This document shows positions 36,101 to 59,654 of a stretch of 64,000 bases of DNA, one piece after another (within the stretch, counting starts at the first letter, position 1; every line of letters starts with the position of its first letter). The notes below the pieces were generated by a model. That model was not told the origin of the DNA. It searched no databases and was given only the letters and a program-made list of their open reading frames with translations. Location: NCBI GenBank assembly GCA_036874045.1, contig CM072347.1, positions 2,668,501-2,732,500 of the forward strand, given 5' to 3'. A program made the translations under genes and the position numbers. The stretch is from Cymodocea nodosa. Taxonomy: Eukaryota; Streptophyta; Magnoliopsida; Alismatales; Cymodoceaceae.

Positions 36101-39100
36101 TTTAGTTTTTTCCTTACATTATTTCACTTGTCATTACTGAAATTTGCATGCCCATGTTTTGACCTTTCTCATAAAATTTCTGTCTATTTTTCTTCTTGAT
36201 CAAAAGCTAGGAAGAAATAGATGCATATAAGATCAATGTGGGACATGATCCAGATCCTATTGCATCAAAGGGCCTTGGAACAGTTTAGTTTAGTTTCAGA
36301 TGCACTTCTATGAGCTGTCACACAAGTTTAAACAATTTTTTTCAAGTAACAAGTAATACCTATAATTTGACACCTATCCTGCATGATCAACCTCCTCCTC
36401 AATCAATACATGTGTTTTTGTCATCAATATACACCCTAGAGATTGGGAGTTATTTTAATATACACCTCTTGTTTTTTCATTTCTGGTTTCTCTGTTGAAA
36501 GTTGAAACCTCTTCTTTTCACTTTGTCTTTTACTTTGAGTCTGCCTACAGCATGTGTAGGATCCTTGATTTTTATCGTTTTAATATATTATTGCTTTGCT
36601 TGCTGCTCAAACAAACATCTTAGAGATTGGGAGTTGTCATTTTAACGTCAATCTTGTATTTGATGTGTCACTACTCAATAGTGAGTATAACTATAGAATT
36701 TGGAGTCCTTCAGGTCATTTACCTCTACCGCCCTCAGCTGATCTGTGCATTGGCTAGTGCTAATTTACCAAAATCCTATGCTTTTATGCTTAAGATAATA
36801 ATATTCTATCCTCTTCCACACTTGTGTTGAAGTATTTGATATGGGATTGAACCTTGCAAATTTGGAGCCTGGAGGGCATGATAGTTCTCTTCCATTCTAT
36901 ATGCGTAACCATAATGGATCTCTTATTACATTGATTTCATGACCACAGCATCACACAGCTGCTTAATTTGAATTAAAAGCAACTCCCATTGTTCTCAGTT
37001 TTTCAGTCTTTTTGGGGTTTATCATGCTGCAAAATGGTGCATTGGATATATGAAATTCTTCCCTCTTGTGGATGTTTTATCCCAAAATTCACATTCCTAC
37101 ACAGCCTTGTTACAGTTTCTTGTTAATATCCTTTTTTTTCGGTAAAATTAGTATCATCATTTGATTCTTGTAAATGCTCCAAATAAAAAGGGTGCTTGTC
37201 CCAAATCCTTGTCCAAATGAAAAGCATCTTATGCAACAGGCCATCCTATCAAAGAATCAATCTCTGACGGCTATCATTATTTCCTTTCCTACAAACCAGA
37301 GATGTGACATGGTTATGATGATATGAACAGATAGCTAAAAGGTCCTCTCCTAATTCATTTCACTAGAAGTGGACAGGGGATTGGATGTATATAACCTGGC
37401 ATTAAGGAGGACACTTGGAAATGATATTCGCATCATCACAATTTCAATTGATTCAATTCTTCTTTGATGATCAATTTTTCTTCCATAATACTTGAAAATC
37501 TTAATTCCAGGTTATTTTGAGCTCTATAAAGTCATTTTCCCAAATGATTAGTCTTCATTGAGAATTCTTCTTTCAACTCTTCAAAAAAAACTTTTGTTTT
37601 TCTTATCTAATGTTTTGCTAATATTGCAAAAGGATCGAAAAGAAGTTGATCCATCTCTTGTGTTTGAGTTTCACCATTCTCTTTTTATTTGTGATTAGAG
37701 TTCTAGATGTGTTCACAGTCAATTTTGATCACAAAACTTAAAAGGCAATTGTTGCTGATAAAAGATTTTACATAATACATTGTGTTTGTGTTCTAATGTT
37801 TGCATTTTTTGTTCTTTACTTGAAGCACCAAATTTATGCTCATGTTACAGTTATTCAATGAGATGGCAATTGGTATGGTAACAGATTATGGGCTTGACCG
37901 AAAAAAATCTCTAAAGAAACTCGATTTTGTTGTTCAATTTGCCTAATTTCGTCATTTATGTTCACATAAACATCTGCTTATATTTTTATTCTCAGGTACT
38001 TCTCTTATGAACACTTCTATGTGATATACTCTAAAGAAACTTGATTTTGTTGTTCAATTTGCCTAATTTTGTCATTTATGTTCACATAAATATCTGCATA
38101 TATTTTTATTCTCAGGTACTTCTCTTACGAACACTTCTATGTGATATACTGCAAATTTTGGGAGCTTGATACAGACCATGATTTCCTGATTGATAAAGAA
38201 AACCTCATCAAATATGGAAGTCACTCACTTACATACAGGATCGTTGAAAGAATTTTTTCACAGGTTAGATCTTTTTTTTTATTTGTAGAGGGTGAACCTT
38301 GGTGCAATTGTAGGTCACTCCATTATGACTTGGAGGTCATGGGTTCAAATTATAAGAATTGATCTCTCCATCCATGGAGGGAATACTGCATACAATTGAA
38401 CCCTCTGTAGGCATCATATTGGTGGGAGCCTTGTTCTTTGGATTTCCCCCTTTTCAGATCATTTTTAATTTTGTATGCATTTTATTTTTTTTCTTTGGAA
38501 AGTTAGATCCTTTAGTTGGTAAATGTTCTTTTGCTTTAGATTCCCAGAAAGTTTACCAGTAAAGTTGAGGGGAAAATGGGTTATGAGGATTTTGTCTATT
38601 TCATGCTTGCGGAGGAGGATAAATCATCTGTGCCTAGTCTTGAGTACTGGTAATGTACAGCCTGCCATTCACTCATTTTCCCTTCGTGCTTTGTTACCGA
38701 AAAAATATGTTTACTAACCTTTATCTTCACCCTTCACATTCACATGCACGCACTAAATGATTTTTTATGCACTTCATCCATTCTCTAAGAAATTTTTCTG
38801 ATACCACTTATGTTTATTTTTTGAGTGGTGCCAACAGACTTGTCAATACCATTTCCATTTATTCAATGGAAAACTTCATGTTAAATATTCTTTTATGTCT
38901 ATGATACATGAATACCAAAATATTTTTTGATTACCATAGCATCTATTCTCAATTATTCGTCCAAATGCATAGCATGTACGGTGGGAAATTTACAAATGTA
39001 AATAAACAGTTATAGCCACCTAATAGTAATTACAACTTTGTGGGGGAGCTCTGTGGGTATCAAAGGGTCTTATTGTATCAGAAGCTAATAAGAAATAGAT

Positions 39101-40152
39101 GCATTGATGTCAAATCTCTGTAGCAAAAGTATTCACATTGTCAATGTTACATTTTTTCATGAAGTTCGTTTTTCATTTGAATGAAAGGTTGTTTGGATGT
39201 TGCATATTATTTGTTTCTTGCAAGAGTAGGCTGAGGTTGATTTTCTTTGATGCCTTTAATGAACTATAATCTTGGGTATTTTAGTTGAAATTCGTTTTCT
39301 ATGTAATATAAAATGAACATGTAGAAAATTTCTGTTTTTGCATCCTTTTTTTTGGTATAATAACGTTAACATGTCTTTGAACTAAATATTTAAATACAGA
39401 AGACATGTTATATACTGAATGTAGATAATGATTTACCTTTTTTAGATTTCTCTCATCTTTATTGTAGTTATTTGCTTCTGAATTCAGGTACAAGTGCATA
39501 GATCTGGACGGAAATGGGGTACTTACACACAACGAATTGCAGTTTTTCTATGAGGAGCAGCTGCATAGAATGGAATGTCTGGCTCAGGAGCCTGTATTGT
39601 TTGAGGATATTTTATGCCAGCTGGTTGATATGATTTGTCCAGAGGTTTGCATAGTTTTTAATATTTAGAACATTGTTTAGAGGTTGGCATAATATATGGC
39701 TTAGAAATTTATCTCATTGTATCTGTGGATAAATCCTTTTTCTTCTCTGTTTGCTTGCAGAATGAGATCTTTTTCACACTAAACGACATAAAACGATGTA
39801 AACTTTCAGGAGTCTTTTTCAATATCCTTTTCAATCTCAACAAATTCATGTCTTATGAAAGTCGTGATCCATTTCTTATTCGTCAAGTACGTACCTCATT
39901 ATATTTCTGGTACATCCAAGTTAATATAATTATTGCTCTTTAAGGTTATAATGAATAGTCAGTTTCCTTGAAAAAGGTTATGTTGGGAATCAAATTTTGT
40001 GCATTATGTTCTATGAGCAGGAGCGTGAGGATCCAACTTTGACCGAGTGGGACCGTTTTGCGCGTAGAGAATACATCAGGCTCTCCATGGAAGAAGATGT
40101 TGAAGATGCTTCTAATGGGAGTGGAGATGTTTGGGATGAACCACTTGAATGA
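30110..40152 (+). CDS. PP2A regulatory subunit B'' (EF-hand), complete
   Basis: B'' subunits bind the PP2A scaffold and catalytic subunits and direct the phosphatase to its targets in a Ca2+-influenced way. Twelve coding exons: 30110-30268, 30604-30849, 30943-31048, 31126-31225, 31711-31816, 31924-32014, 35378-35519, 38116-38263, 38540-38649, 39488-39644, 39761-39886, 40021-40152. All introns are GT-AG, total 1623 nt, 540 residues, near the family's usual length. It starts [20 protein letters not shown]; a second in-frame ATG follows directly. A Ser/Pro-rich part (residues about 70-125) precedes the core. EF-hand loops read [12 protein letters not shown] (about 335) and [12 protein letters not shown] (about 408). 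The conserved C-terminus holds [10 protein letters not shown] and [20 protein letters not shown]. It is not the TON2/FASS branch. Exon 8's acceptor region is duplicated upstream. Introns 4, 6 and 8 hold RTE and SINE copies. Confidence 0.92.
31320..31650 (-). mobile_element. LINE 3' ends in intron 4 of the PP2A gene
   Basis: 31424-31650 on the minus strand reads as the C-terminus of an RTE-type LINE: a GLKPLG / 'W-L-.I.RKDL'-like string, then the '[12 protein letters not shown]' end, followed by a 3' tail with 'ataacaaca' repeats. The same tail and text occur at 33512-34380. 31320-31423 resembles the tail of an L1 ('acaccggctgtagtc'). It stops just before exon 5 (31711). Confidence 0.6.
32100..33505. 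repeat. Unclassified G-rich repeat-like DNA in intron 6
   Basis: It is richer in G than its surroundings. The phrase 'ggaaggtcttggacat' occurs twice, at about 32711 and 32873, each followed by 'agtggtcaa'- or 'agtagtcaa'-type text and 'ggtggagat'- or 'tgtggaaat'-type text (about 160-bp spacing), so a degenerate tandem duplication is present. It may be LINE-derived. No intact frame was recognised. Confidence 0.4.
33512..34380 (-). mobile_element. RTE-type LINE 3' fragment in intron 6 of the PP2A gene
   Basis: The minus strand reads [18 protein letters not shown] near 33680-33600 and then KKFMSPT, the typical C-terminal end of plant RTE LINE ORFs, followed by an 'aataacaacaa' tail at 33512. 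Upstream (33700-34300) the text continues as degenerate RT C-terminal sequence. It is homologous to 31424-31650 and 52420-52640. It is non-functional, with stops. Confidence 0.65.
34381..35340. other. Unclassified intron 6 DNA
   Basis: It is rich in 'gatgaaat', 'aacaca' and 'atggtgg' words and resembles a DNA-transposon or gene-fragment insertion, but no ends or domains were identified. The open frame at 34386-34580 has no recognisable product. Confidence 0.3.
36525..36615 (+). mobile_element. L1 3'-end scrap in intron 7 of the PP2A gene
   Basis: 'gcctacagcatgtgtaggat' followed by 'cttgattttt' and 'gttttaatatatta' and ending 'gctgctcaaa' matches the 3' end of the L1 copy at 44580-44655 ('gtctacaacttgtgtaggcc', 'gttttaatatattt', 'ttgctgct'). 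The rest of intron 7 (35520-38115) shows no other recognised element. Confidence 0.5.
37911..38150 (+). repeat. 120-bp tandem duplication across the exon 8 acceptor of the PP2A gene
   Basis: 37911-38030 and 38031-38150 are direct copies with 5 differences in 120 bases. Each contains intron end text, the acceptor 'ttattctcag' and the first 35 nt of exon 8. The downstream copy continues into the real exon (38116 on). In the upstream copy the frame runs into TGA at 38042-38044. Confidence 0.95.
38290..38455 (+). mobile_element. Au-like SINE in intron 8 of the PP2A gene
   Basis: It begins 'gggtgaaccttggtgcaatt' (A-box region), followed by 'ggaggtcatgggttcaaa' (38332-38349, B box), 'gaatactgcatacaattgaa' and 'tggtgggagccttgttcttt', and ends in a short T-rich tail. 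This order and wording is that of the plant Au SINE family, a tRNA-derived element moved by LINE machinery. Flanks 'agatctttttt' (38267 on) and 'agatcattttt' (38456 on) look like a target duplication. Confidence 0.8.
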
Positions 40153-41100
40153 ACAGCTTCAATTAAGTTCTCTTGCATTGGTTCTCATATCAGGTAAGCG
40201 AAGAGATGGCTGTACAATATGGCACAGGGTTTGGTAGTTACAATATGATAAAATGATGCATGTTGTTTGCTGTTCAACATACAGCCTAATTATGCCGAAT
40301 ATTTTATATTTGCTCCTTTGTCTTACATACAGGTGTCTGTGAAAAGATTGTAGTATTTGGATTTTTATCAGAGCCAGATGCATGAATGTTGCCCATTCCT
40401 CAAGCATAGGAATTGAACGCTCAAGAGAGCTCTACATTCTTTCTGGCTACGGTAAGCTTTGGCGAATGCGATTGGGTTTACCGTGTGAAATTCATTTGGC
40501 AATGCTGTGTGGAACATCACATTACATGAAGGGAGAGCTAATGGTGGTTTTTTTGGATGATCACAGTGAACCAGTTGCTGCACCTGTCCTGGGATATTGG
40601 TGACACGGTGGAAAATTAGTTTATAGATACATTCTCTTTCCTCTTGCCGGTCTTTCATGTGCTGTTTTTCTTCCCTCAAAGCTTTGGTTGGATCAAATTT
40701 TTCTTGGCGGTGTACCAGAACCAGAGTGACACTGGATTTTGTGCAGGATGACAATTTGATCATCCGAAGTTAAATTTTTTGTGTTTTTGGTCGACACAGC
40801 ATAATGGTCCAAGGAATGCGTACGTGCTGCTTTTGTCAGACCCCTATATGAATTACTTTATGGCTGGATTCTTTTCTTGTTATTCTACGATAAACTTTTT
40901 GGACCCTTTCTGGAATGCCATATATGTATATATATCCAGGACAAGGTTATGAAAATTCATGTAGATAATGATGCATCATCATGCGACTGCTAGCACACTC
41001 ACAAGCCTGGACGCCAAATGCCATGGCATTTCGATCGACGTAATCTGGTGTATGCCCCCTCAATCAGTGCAGATAGACAACGCCAATGTCATGTGAGATC
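40153..41100 (+). promoter_or_regulatory. 3' UTR of the PP2A B'' gene, with a probable intron
   Basis: After the stop, 'catatcag|gtaagcg' at 40194/40195 and 'cttacatacag|gtgtctg' at 40332/40333 form a good donor-acceptor pair, so a 3' UTR intron of 138 nt is likely. Open frames at 40368-40763 (minus) and 40382-40603 (plus) have no recognisable product and fall within the probable UTR. The transcript end was not fixed. Confidence 0.4.
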
Positions 41101-41385
41101 TGATGGTGGATGATTGATTGCAAGGTACGTACGCTTTCAGCTTCCTGATAGTTAATTACACACGGGTAAGGAGATTGAAAGTGGTAAGAAGCTTGAGTAG
41201 AGGTAGGTAGTGTTTGTTCGATGATATATTCCAGAAAATTTGATTGCGTGGTGGAAGATTTTATGTTTAGAAGTTTAACCGGAAGAATGGGCTTTTGTGC
41301 TTGTGATGAACGACGATTTTTTTTTTGGAACTTTGCAGGGACGTATTTTGATAATGTAGAGTTTTGTGTAACCAGCGAAGTAGCA

Positions 41386-41796
41386 CGACGTTTGTGTTTG
41401 TGTTATGGAAATCAAAGGAAAGGAAAGGAAAATACAGTAAATAAACTAAAATGAAAATAAATTCATAACATTTTTATGTTTCATTTTTTTTACTTTTTTA
41501 ACAAAATTAAGATTTACGTAACTTGTTTCGAACTTTGATTTTCATGGGTTTTGAATTCTCGATCAACGAAATAATAAGAAACTTCTTAACCATCTTAATA
41601 TATTATCTTATAATTTTATGTTTTGTTGTTGAACTTTAACAAAATGTTTGTGCATGTATAAAATGAAAATGTTTTCCTTTTCTTTCTATACAAGTACAAA
41701 CACATTGTTAGGGTTACATGGAAAATAGAAAAGCTTATATACTTATTTTCCTTTTTGACATATTTCTTTTCATTGATTTTATTGACACAAACGCCC
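41386..41796. mobile_element. Candidate MITE between the two convergent genes
   Basis: The left text 'acgtttgtgtttgtgttatg' and the right text in reverse complement 'ggcgtttgtgtcaataaaat' are alike, as are the following 'aaatcaaaggaaagg' and 'aaatcaatgaaaaga'. The interior is AT-rich. No clear target duplication was found, so the limits are uncertain. Confidence 0.4.
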
Positions 41797-41899
41797 CACT
41801 AAATTGATGGGTATAAAAATTTTAAAAAACACTTGGTGGAGTAAAACAATTTTGATTGAAAGAGACTATAAAAATGCAAAGTAGAAGGAACTTTAATAA

Positions 41900-42403
41900 T
41901 AAGGCCCAACTACATTATATATTCTTTCCCCATTGGCACCTATATTTGAATTTGAAACATATGAATCGATGACATGAAACATCTTATTCCCAAAAACCAC
42001 AAAATATCATTCTTGGAGTGTTGTGCCCCTATGGGCGAGATACAATTCAGTGCACACTACTACAAGTGTTGAGATGGGGAGAGCAACTTATTTAAGTAAA
42101 GCTGTCCGACGCAAGCACAGGGTCTTCATAGAAATCCTTTTTCTTGCTTCAACGGTTCCAAGACACAAGTAGAAAAGAGGTGCCCTTAAGCTTTTTCTCG
42201 GTAGAAGCAGAAAATCTCTTGTGATGAAGAATACAATGCAAGGTAAGCTCAATTGCAACCTTACCTACCTTTCATCATCACCAGAGAAGAAAAGAATATG
42301 GACATGAGGTCGAGGTGTTCAAATGCTGATATACATACAAGTTTTGACGTCACCCAAGTGAATTGTTGCAGCTTGTGTTTGCAGAGGCCATGGTGCTCTC
42401 ATT
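41900..42403 (-). promoter_or_regulatory. Probable 3' UTR of the CKL kinase gene
   Basis: Less AT-rich sequence directly follows the kinase stop codon on the minus strand. No other gene is visible. The two genes' 3' ends therefore face each other across roughly 1-2 kb. Confidence 0.4.
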
Positions 42404-55094
<12,691 letters not shown>

Positions 55095-55640
55095 GATTCA
55101 CAGATTTTAAAAAAGGAAAAACAAGAGGAGACCCAAGCACCCAAAAAAGAAAAAGGAATCAACCCTTTTTGCGTAATCAATCTCGCCTATCCAAACTCTG
55201 AATCTCCCGACGACCAAACCACCACCACCAGAAGATCCCACATTACATCCACAGATCGGCGCCCCAACCCAACCCCATCCTCCTCTCTCAATCCAACGTT
55301 ACCAACAAAAGCAAGGCCGCAACTTTTTCCCAACTCTCAACCTCCCAGGTCCCAATCCACAATTTTTCGTTGTTTCCACATCACCAACGCCGCGTCCCAC
55401 GATAATCCCAGACTCCAGTGTCAGTTTCACCAACGCCGGCCACGGAACCGCCCGGAGATCCAGACTGCAGATCTGCCAAATTTCGAGAGGAACAGGAAGA
55501 ACGGGACGAATCTCTATTCCCTGCTCTCTCTCTCCCTATCCCTCTTCTGTTCCGTGGTTTTCATCTCTTCCTCCTCGTTCGATGATCATTTGGTGCTGAT
55601 GGCTTTTTTAAACCTCAACTTGTGCTTCATTTCACTCATT
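55095..55640 (-). promoter_or_regulatory. 5' UTR and proximal promoter of the CKL gene
   Basis: The sequence upstream of the kinase ATG is clearly GC-richer than its surroundings and carries a GA repeat on the minus strand (CT run at 55525-55550 on the plus strand), usual for plant leaders. The plus-strand open frame 55086-55676 (196 codons) reads through the kinase start codon and this leader. It is of low complexity (Pro, Ser, Thr, Asn) and is taken as antisense noise. Confidence 0.5.
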
Positions 55641-57930
55641 TTACAACTTCCCCCCTTATTTTATTTAACGTCATAATCAAATTTTATAAATTTATTTTTC
55701 ACAATCTAAAATTAATACTCATTCATATTTTTTACAATATTAATATACAAATAAATCACATAATTCCCAGACATTATAAAGTAAAATTTATCATATCAAC
55801 AAGTAAGAATATGACCAATTTGATCATTTAATTCATAACATTTGTAAATAAATATCAGAGTCAACAAGAGACTAAAGATAAGTCGTTTAATTTTACAGGT
55901 AATATTTTACACAAAAATCGATAACATTTTTTATTGTAATATTTTATTATTTTAATGATAAAAGGTCGTAGACGTTCATAGTTCAAAAATATTATAATAA
56001 TATTTGTCTTACGATTTAGAAATTTCATATTTTATTTTATATATAATTTTTTTTATTAACATATTTTAAGCTCATATATGAACATACATGGTATTTTTAA
56101 ACTCTTCTATTATTTTGCTGGCTTTTTTAAACTCCAAGTTGTGTTTTTTTTTTCTTTTTCCTTTTTTCATTAATAATATTTTTTATGGGTAATGTACGGG
56201 TTTAAATTTTAAATTTTTCTTTTCCCTTCAAAGTATACGAGACAAGAAAAAATTAATTATATTATTCGTTACCTTAAATCTTTTTTTTTTTCTTCCTTTG
56301 TTGTGCTTGAGAAATGAATTGTTTTAACCGCAGCTGGGAATTAAAAATGCAAAAAGAAATTCTACTTTTCTAAATACAAATTCTAAAACAAGGCATATTA
56401 TTTTTTAAATCGATTATTTATAATATTAGAATATAATCAAACAATATTAAAATCAACATTAAGTTTCGAACGTCTCCTATTTTTTGTTACGTGGCTAAAA
56501 AAATCAATTGACCATCATCAAATTTACATTATTGTTATTTTTCTTCTAATTTTAACATTTTAGTAACCATCGATGGTGTTTATAAATTTCAAAAAGCTTT
56601 AATTTTTGATGAACATAAAAATCACTATTATTTTAAAAAATTAACATTTTTTTTTTTTTGAGTGGGAGTAGGAATAAAGTTGGAATCTTAACTAAAAAAT
56701 TACAACTTCTAATGAATTAAAAACTATTCGAGTTGATTTTTCAAAAAATTGTAATACCAGGAGTTCTTGTAATTTCTAGGATATTTTTCTCCTTCGATTA
56801 CGTTGTTATTTTATTTCAAAAAAACTATAGGACTTATATCTGTATATTTAAAATCTAACGGAAAAGAAATTTAAGAAACGAAAAGTAATTATTTTTATTT
56901 TATTTTTCCACCATTTGAATTTTTATCAGAGTTTCGTCATAACATCCATTTAAAAAATATTACAAAGAAGTGATTGAGAAATGTAAAATGGATAATGAGC
57001 GATTTACAGGAGAAAAAATATTTAAGAGAAAATTGCAGTAAAGATTAATATTTGAAAAATGTTGAATAAGTAAAGAAAAATCGAAGAGCAACGAAGAGAG
57101 AGCGAACATGTGATTCACAAGTGAATATATATATATATTCGAGGGTGAATGGGAACGAGGAGAAATTTCTCGAAAGAAGAAGGAGAGAAAGTGCAAATTT
57201 TATTCGTATTTATACGAAAGAAAATAAATAATTACATATTTCTTTCGTATAAAATTTACATTTCACTTCTTCTTCTTTTTTACTCTTATATTTATTAAAA
57301 AAATTATTCATTTAAATTTAATTATTTAATTTAAAGAAATGTCTGTGTACTCAAAAAATAGTAGAAATTTTTTATTATCATTTTTTAGATATTTGTATAT
57401 TAAATAAGTTTTTAAAATTTTTTACTACTTTTCTTTGATATATAAGAAATTTTTTTTATTTTTACATTCTGATATTTAAAATTGATGAAAAATAAAAGAA
57501 AAAAAATGAATTATCATAAAATATATTAAATTTGATATAAAAATTATTTATATTCTTAATAGACGAGATGTGTGAAATAATAAAGACGTGTAAAATATAT
57601 TTTATGTTGTAACTATTGTTATAAATGAATTTATCTTATATTATTTGTAATAAATTTTGTTATTTAATTTATTAATTTTAATATTTTTATTTATAAATAA
57701 ATATATATTTTATAATTTTTTATAATTTTTTACAAACACATGTATTTTAAATTTTATTATTTTCTATTCTATATACAAATAATTTAATTTTCTACTAACT
57801 TTTTATTATTTTCTGTTATATTCTTTTTCATTATTTTTTTAATATTTTAGCATTTTATTTTTATAATTTTTCAGTGTACAGTCGTCTCTTAAATTCAAAA
57901 TATTATTATTAAAAAGATAATAAAATAAGT
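55641..57930. other. AT-rich intergenic DNA
   Basis: No gene was found. At 57209-57223 and 57239-57253 a perfect 15-bp inverted repeat ('tttatacgaaagaaa') surrounds a 15-base loop. An (AT)n run lies near 57127-57139. Confidence 0.5.
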
Positions 57931-57939
57931 TTAATCGGA

Positions 57940-58115
57940 TACAAATAAACTCGAACCACCGCCAGGCGAGACGACGGAAGCCGGAAGGCGCGGTCGGTGG
58001 GGAGTTGCCGTCGACGTCGCGCGCCGTCGGTGTTTGTTTGCTGGCGTCTCTTTCCGTCGCCGACGTTCCAGCCCTCCCCTTCCGGTTGCTGGCGGACAAC
58101 GTGCAGGTCAGCAAA
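57940..58115. other. Isolated GC-rich patch, possible exon or captured gene fragment
   Basis: About 175 bases rich in CG dinucleotides inside AT-rich DNA. It is open on both strands. On the plus strand it ends 'aacgtgcag|gtcagc', which would be a good exon end and donor. On the minus strand ATG at 58118 opens a basic, Arg-rich frame. No protein was recognised. Confidence 0.4.
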
Positions 58116-58589
58116 CATTATTATAGAAATGAATGATTGCGGTGATTGCTGTCCTTCCTTCTTTTGATTCCTGCAATGATTGTATTTTAAGTTGTTTAGG
58201 TTTGAATCTAAATTTCATCGTTTATAATAAAGGAAATGAACCACTACATTGTCTTATTAAATTTTTTAAGAGTTCAGTAGTATCATTTATCATTAAATAT
58301 GCTGTAAGTGTTTATTTTGTAATTTAGGTATATCAATTTAAAATTTTTTAACGATGAAGATTGCATGTAAAATAAATTTTTAAAAAAGAGAAATTTTTTT
58401 CACTGTTGATAGATACGATCTTCATTATGGTGTATTTAAATTGTAGGATGAATATATAGAAAATTTGTAATTGATTGTTTATAACCTTATTTTTCTCTTT
58501 TTTCAATAGAAGACGATATTACTATAGACACTTTCAACATTTTTTTTTTGGTAGATGTCTTCTTACATTGCATGGCAAGAGCAAAACTA

Positions 58590-58920
58590 GCAGCATAAGT
58601 AGAGAGTGTGTGCATGAGTTAAGAGTAGGAGTATGTCGTGTGATTCATAACATTTATATAAGCGAAAGTAAAAATAGGAGTCGAATGATTTATGATGTTT
58701 ATATAAGCAAGAACAGGCCATGGGAGTGAGGGCTATGTGAGTAGAAGCAAATCTTATAAGTGAAGCTCATATGATTTACAACATCTACATGAATGAAAGT
58801 GAGCCATGCGAGTAGAGACTGTGTGATTTATGGGGTCTATGTAAATAAGAGTGGTGGAGATTGTGTAATTTACGACATTTGTATGAGCAGAAGTGAGAGT
58901 TTTACACGAACATCAAGATT
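58590..58920 (+). repeat. Degenerate tandem repeat, 42-52-bp unit, about five copies
   Basis: The phrase 'tgatttatgacatttatata' and its variants recur at 58641, 58686, 58772, 58824 and 58866, with 'agcagaagtgag'- or 'agcgaaagtaaa'-type text after them. The open frames at 58475-58729 and 58793-59002 translate this repeat (IYDVYISKS-like units) and are not taken as genes. Confidence 0.65.
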
Positions 58921-59030
58921 GATGATTATGATTTCCTTTTCATGTAATTTGACAACCCAAATTGACATCTACAAGGAAAAATGTTGTGAGTGCCAACAAT
59001 AGTATTTTTCTCTGTTTAATAATAAGATTA

Positions 59031-59069
59031 TCTCTCTCTCTCTCTCTCTCAGACACACACACACACACT
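59031..59069. repeat. Compound microsatellite (TC)n(AC)n
   Basis: (TC)10 at 59031-59050 is followed after AG by (AC)n at 59053-59068. It is likely polymorphic. Confidence 0.95.
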
Positions 59070-59650
59070 CTCCCTCTCGTGTTACTCCTCACTTCTAATT
59101 TTTCATTCTGTCTCTCATTTTTTATCTTCTTCTACTCTTAATCTTGAATAATTATTTGTTAAATTTAGATAAATCTATGTAGAATATTTTAACAAGGGTT
59201 GGTCAGATCAATCACATCTTTTGTCTTCCCTTGGTAGTATTATATATAGATTTTGAAGACAAAGGCAGGCCGACATTTTTGTCCACTGCTGCATCTTCAT
59301 GTTATCAACTCATGGTTACCAGCAACTGTACCATAGATGGTTCTTTCTTGTTCCATAGGCAACAAAAAAGAATACGTCAATCTAATTATATTCTAAATAA
59401 CAAGCTTGGGCATCTAACATAATTGATGCAAGTGCAATCTAGAGTTAAAGGTTAATCAAAACCAAGTCATGGTTAGACCTGTACAACAACAAATGATGAA
59501 ATGCATGCCCACATTCTTGTTCAAAGTAAGGTAGATATAATCCAAAATGATAGAAAATATTAACTAATCAAGGATAGACAATAGTAGGGATGGGATCCTT
59601 AAAAAACTAAATGCTTTCCCTTGGGAAAGTCAATGGAGACACATGTCCTT
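59070..59650. other. Unclassified intergenic DNA
   Basis: No gene was recognised. The open frame at 59231-59422 has no known product. Confidence 0.35.
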
Positions 59651-59654
59651 GAAG

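Noticed and set aside
30110..40152. TONNEAU2/FASS identity for the PP2A subunit
   Set aside because: The N-terminus ([23 protein letters not shown]), the Ser/Pro-rich linker and the C-terminus are of the B'' alpha-epsilon type, not TON2.
40368..40763. Minus-strand open frame of 131 codons
   Set aside because: It is antisense to the 3' UTR of the PP2A gene, with no recognisable domain and no splice or promoter support.
41386..41796. 8-bp target duplication around the candidate MITE between the genes
   Set aside because: The flanking bases do not match, so the element is listed with low confidence only.
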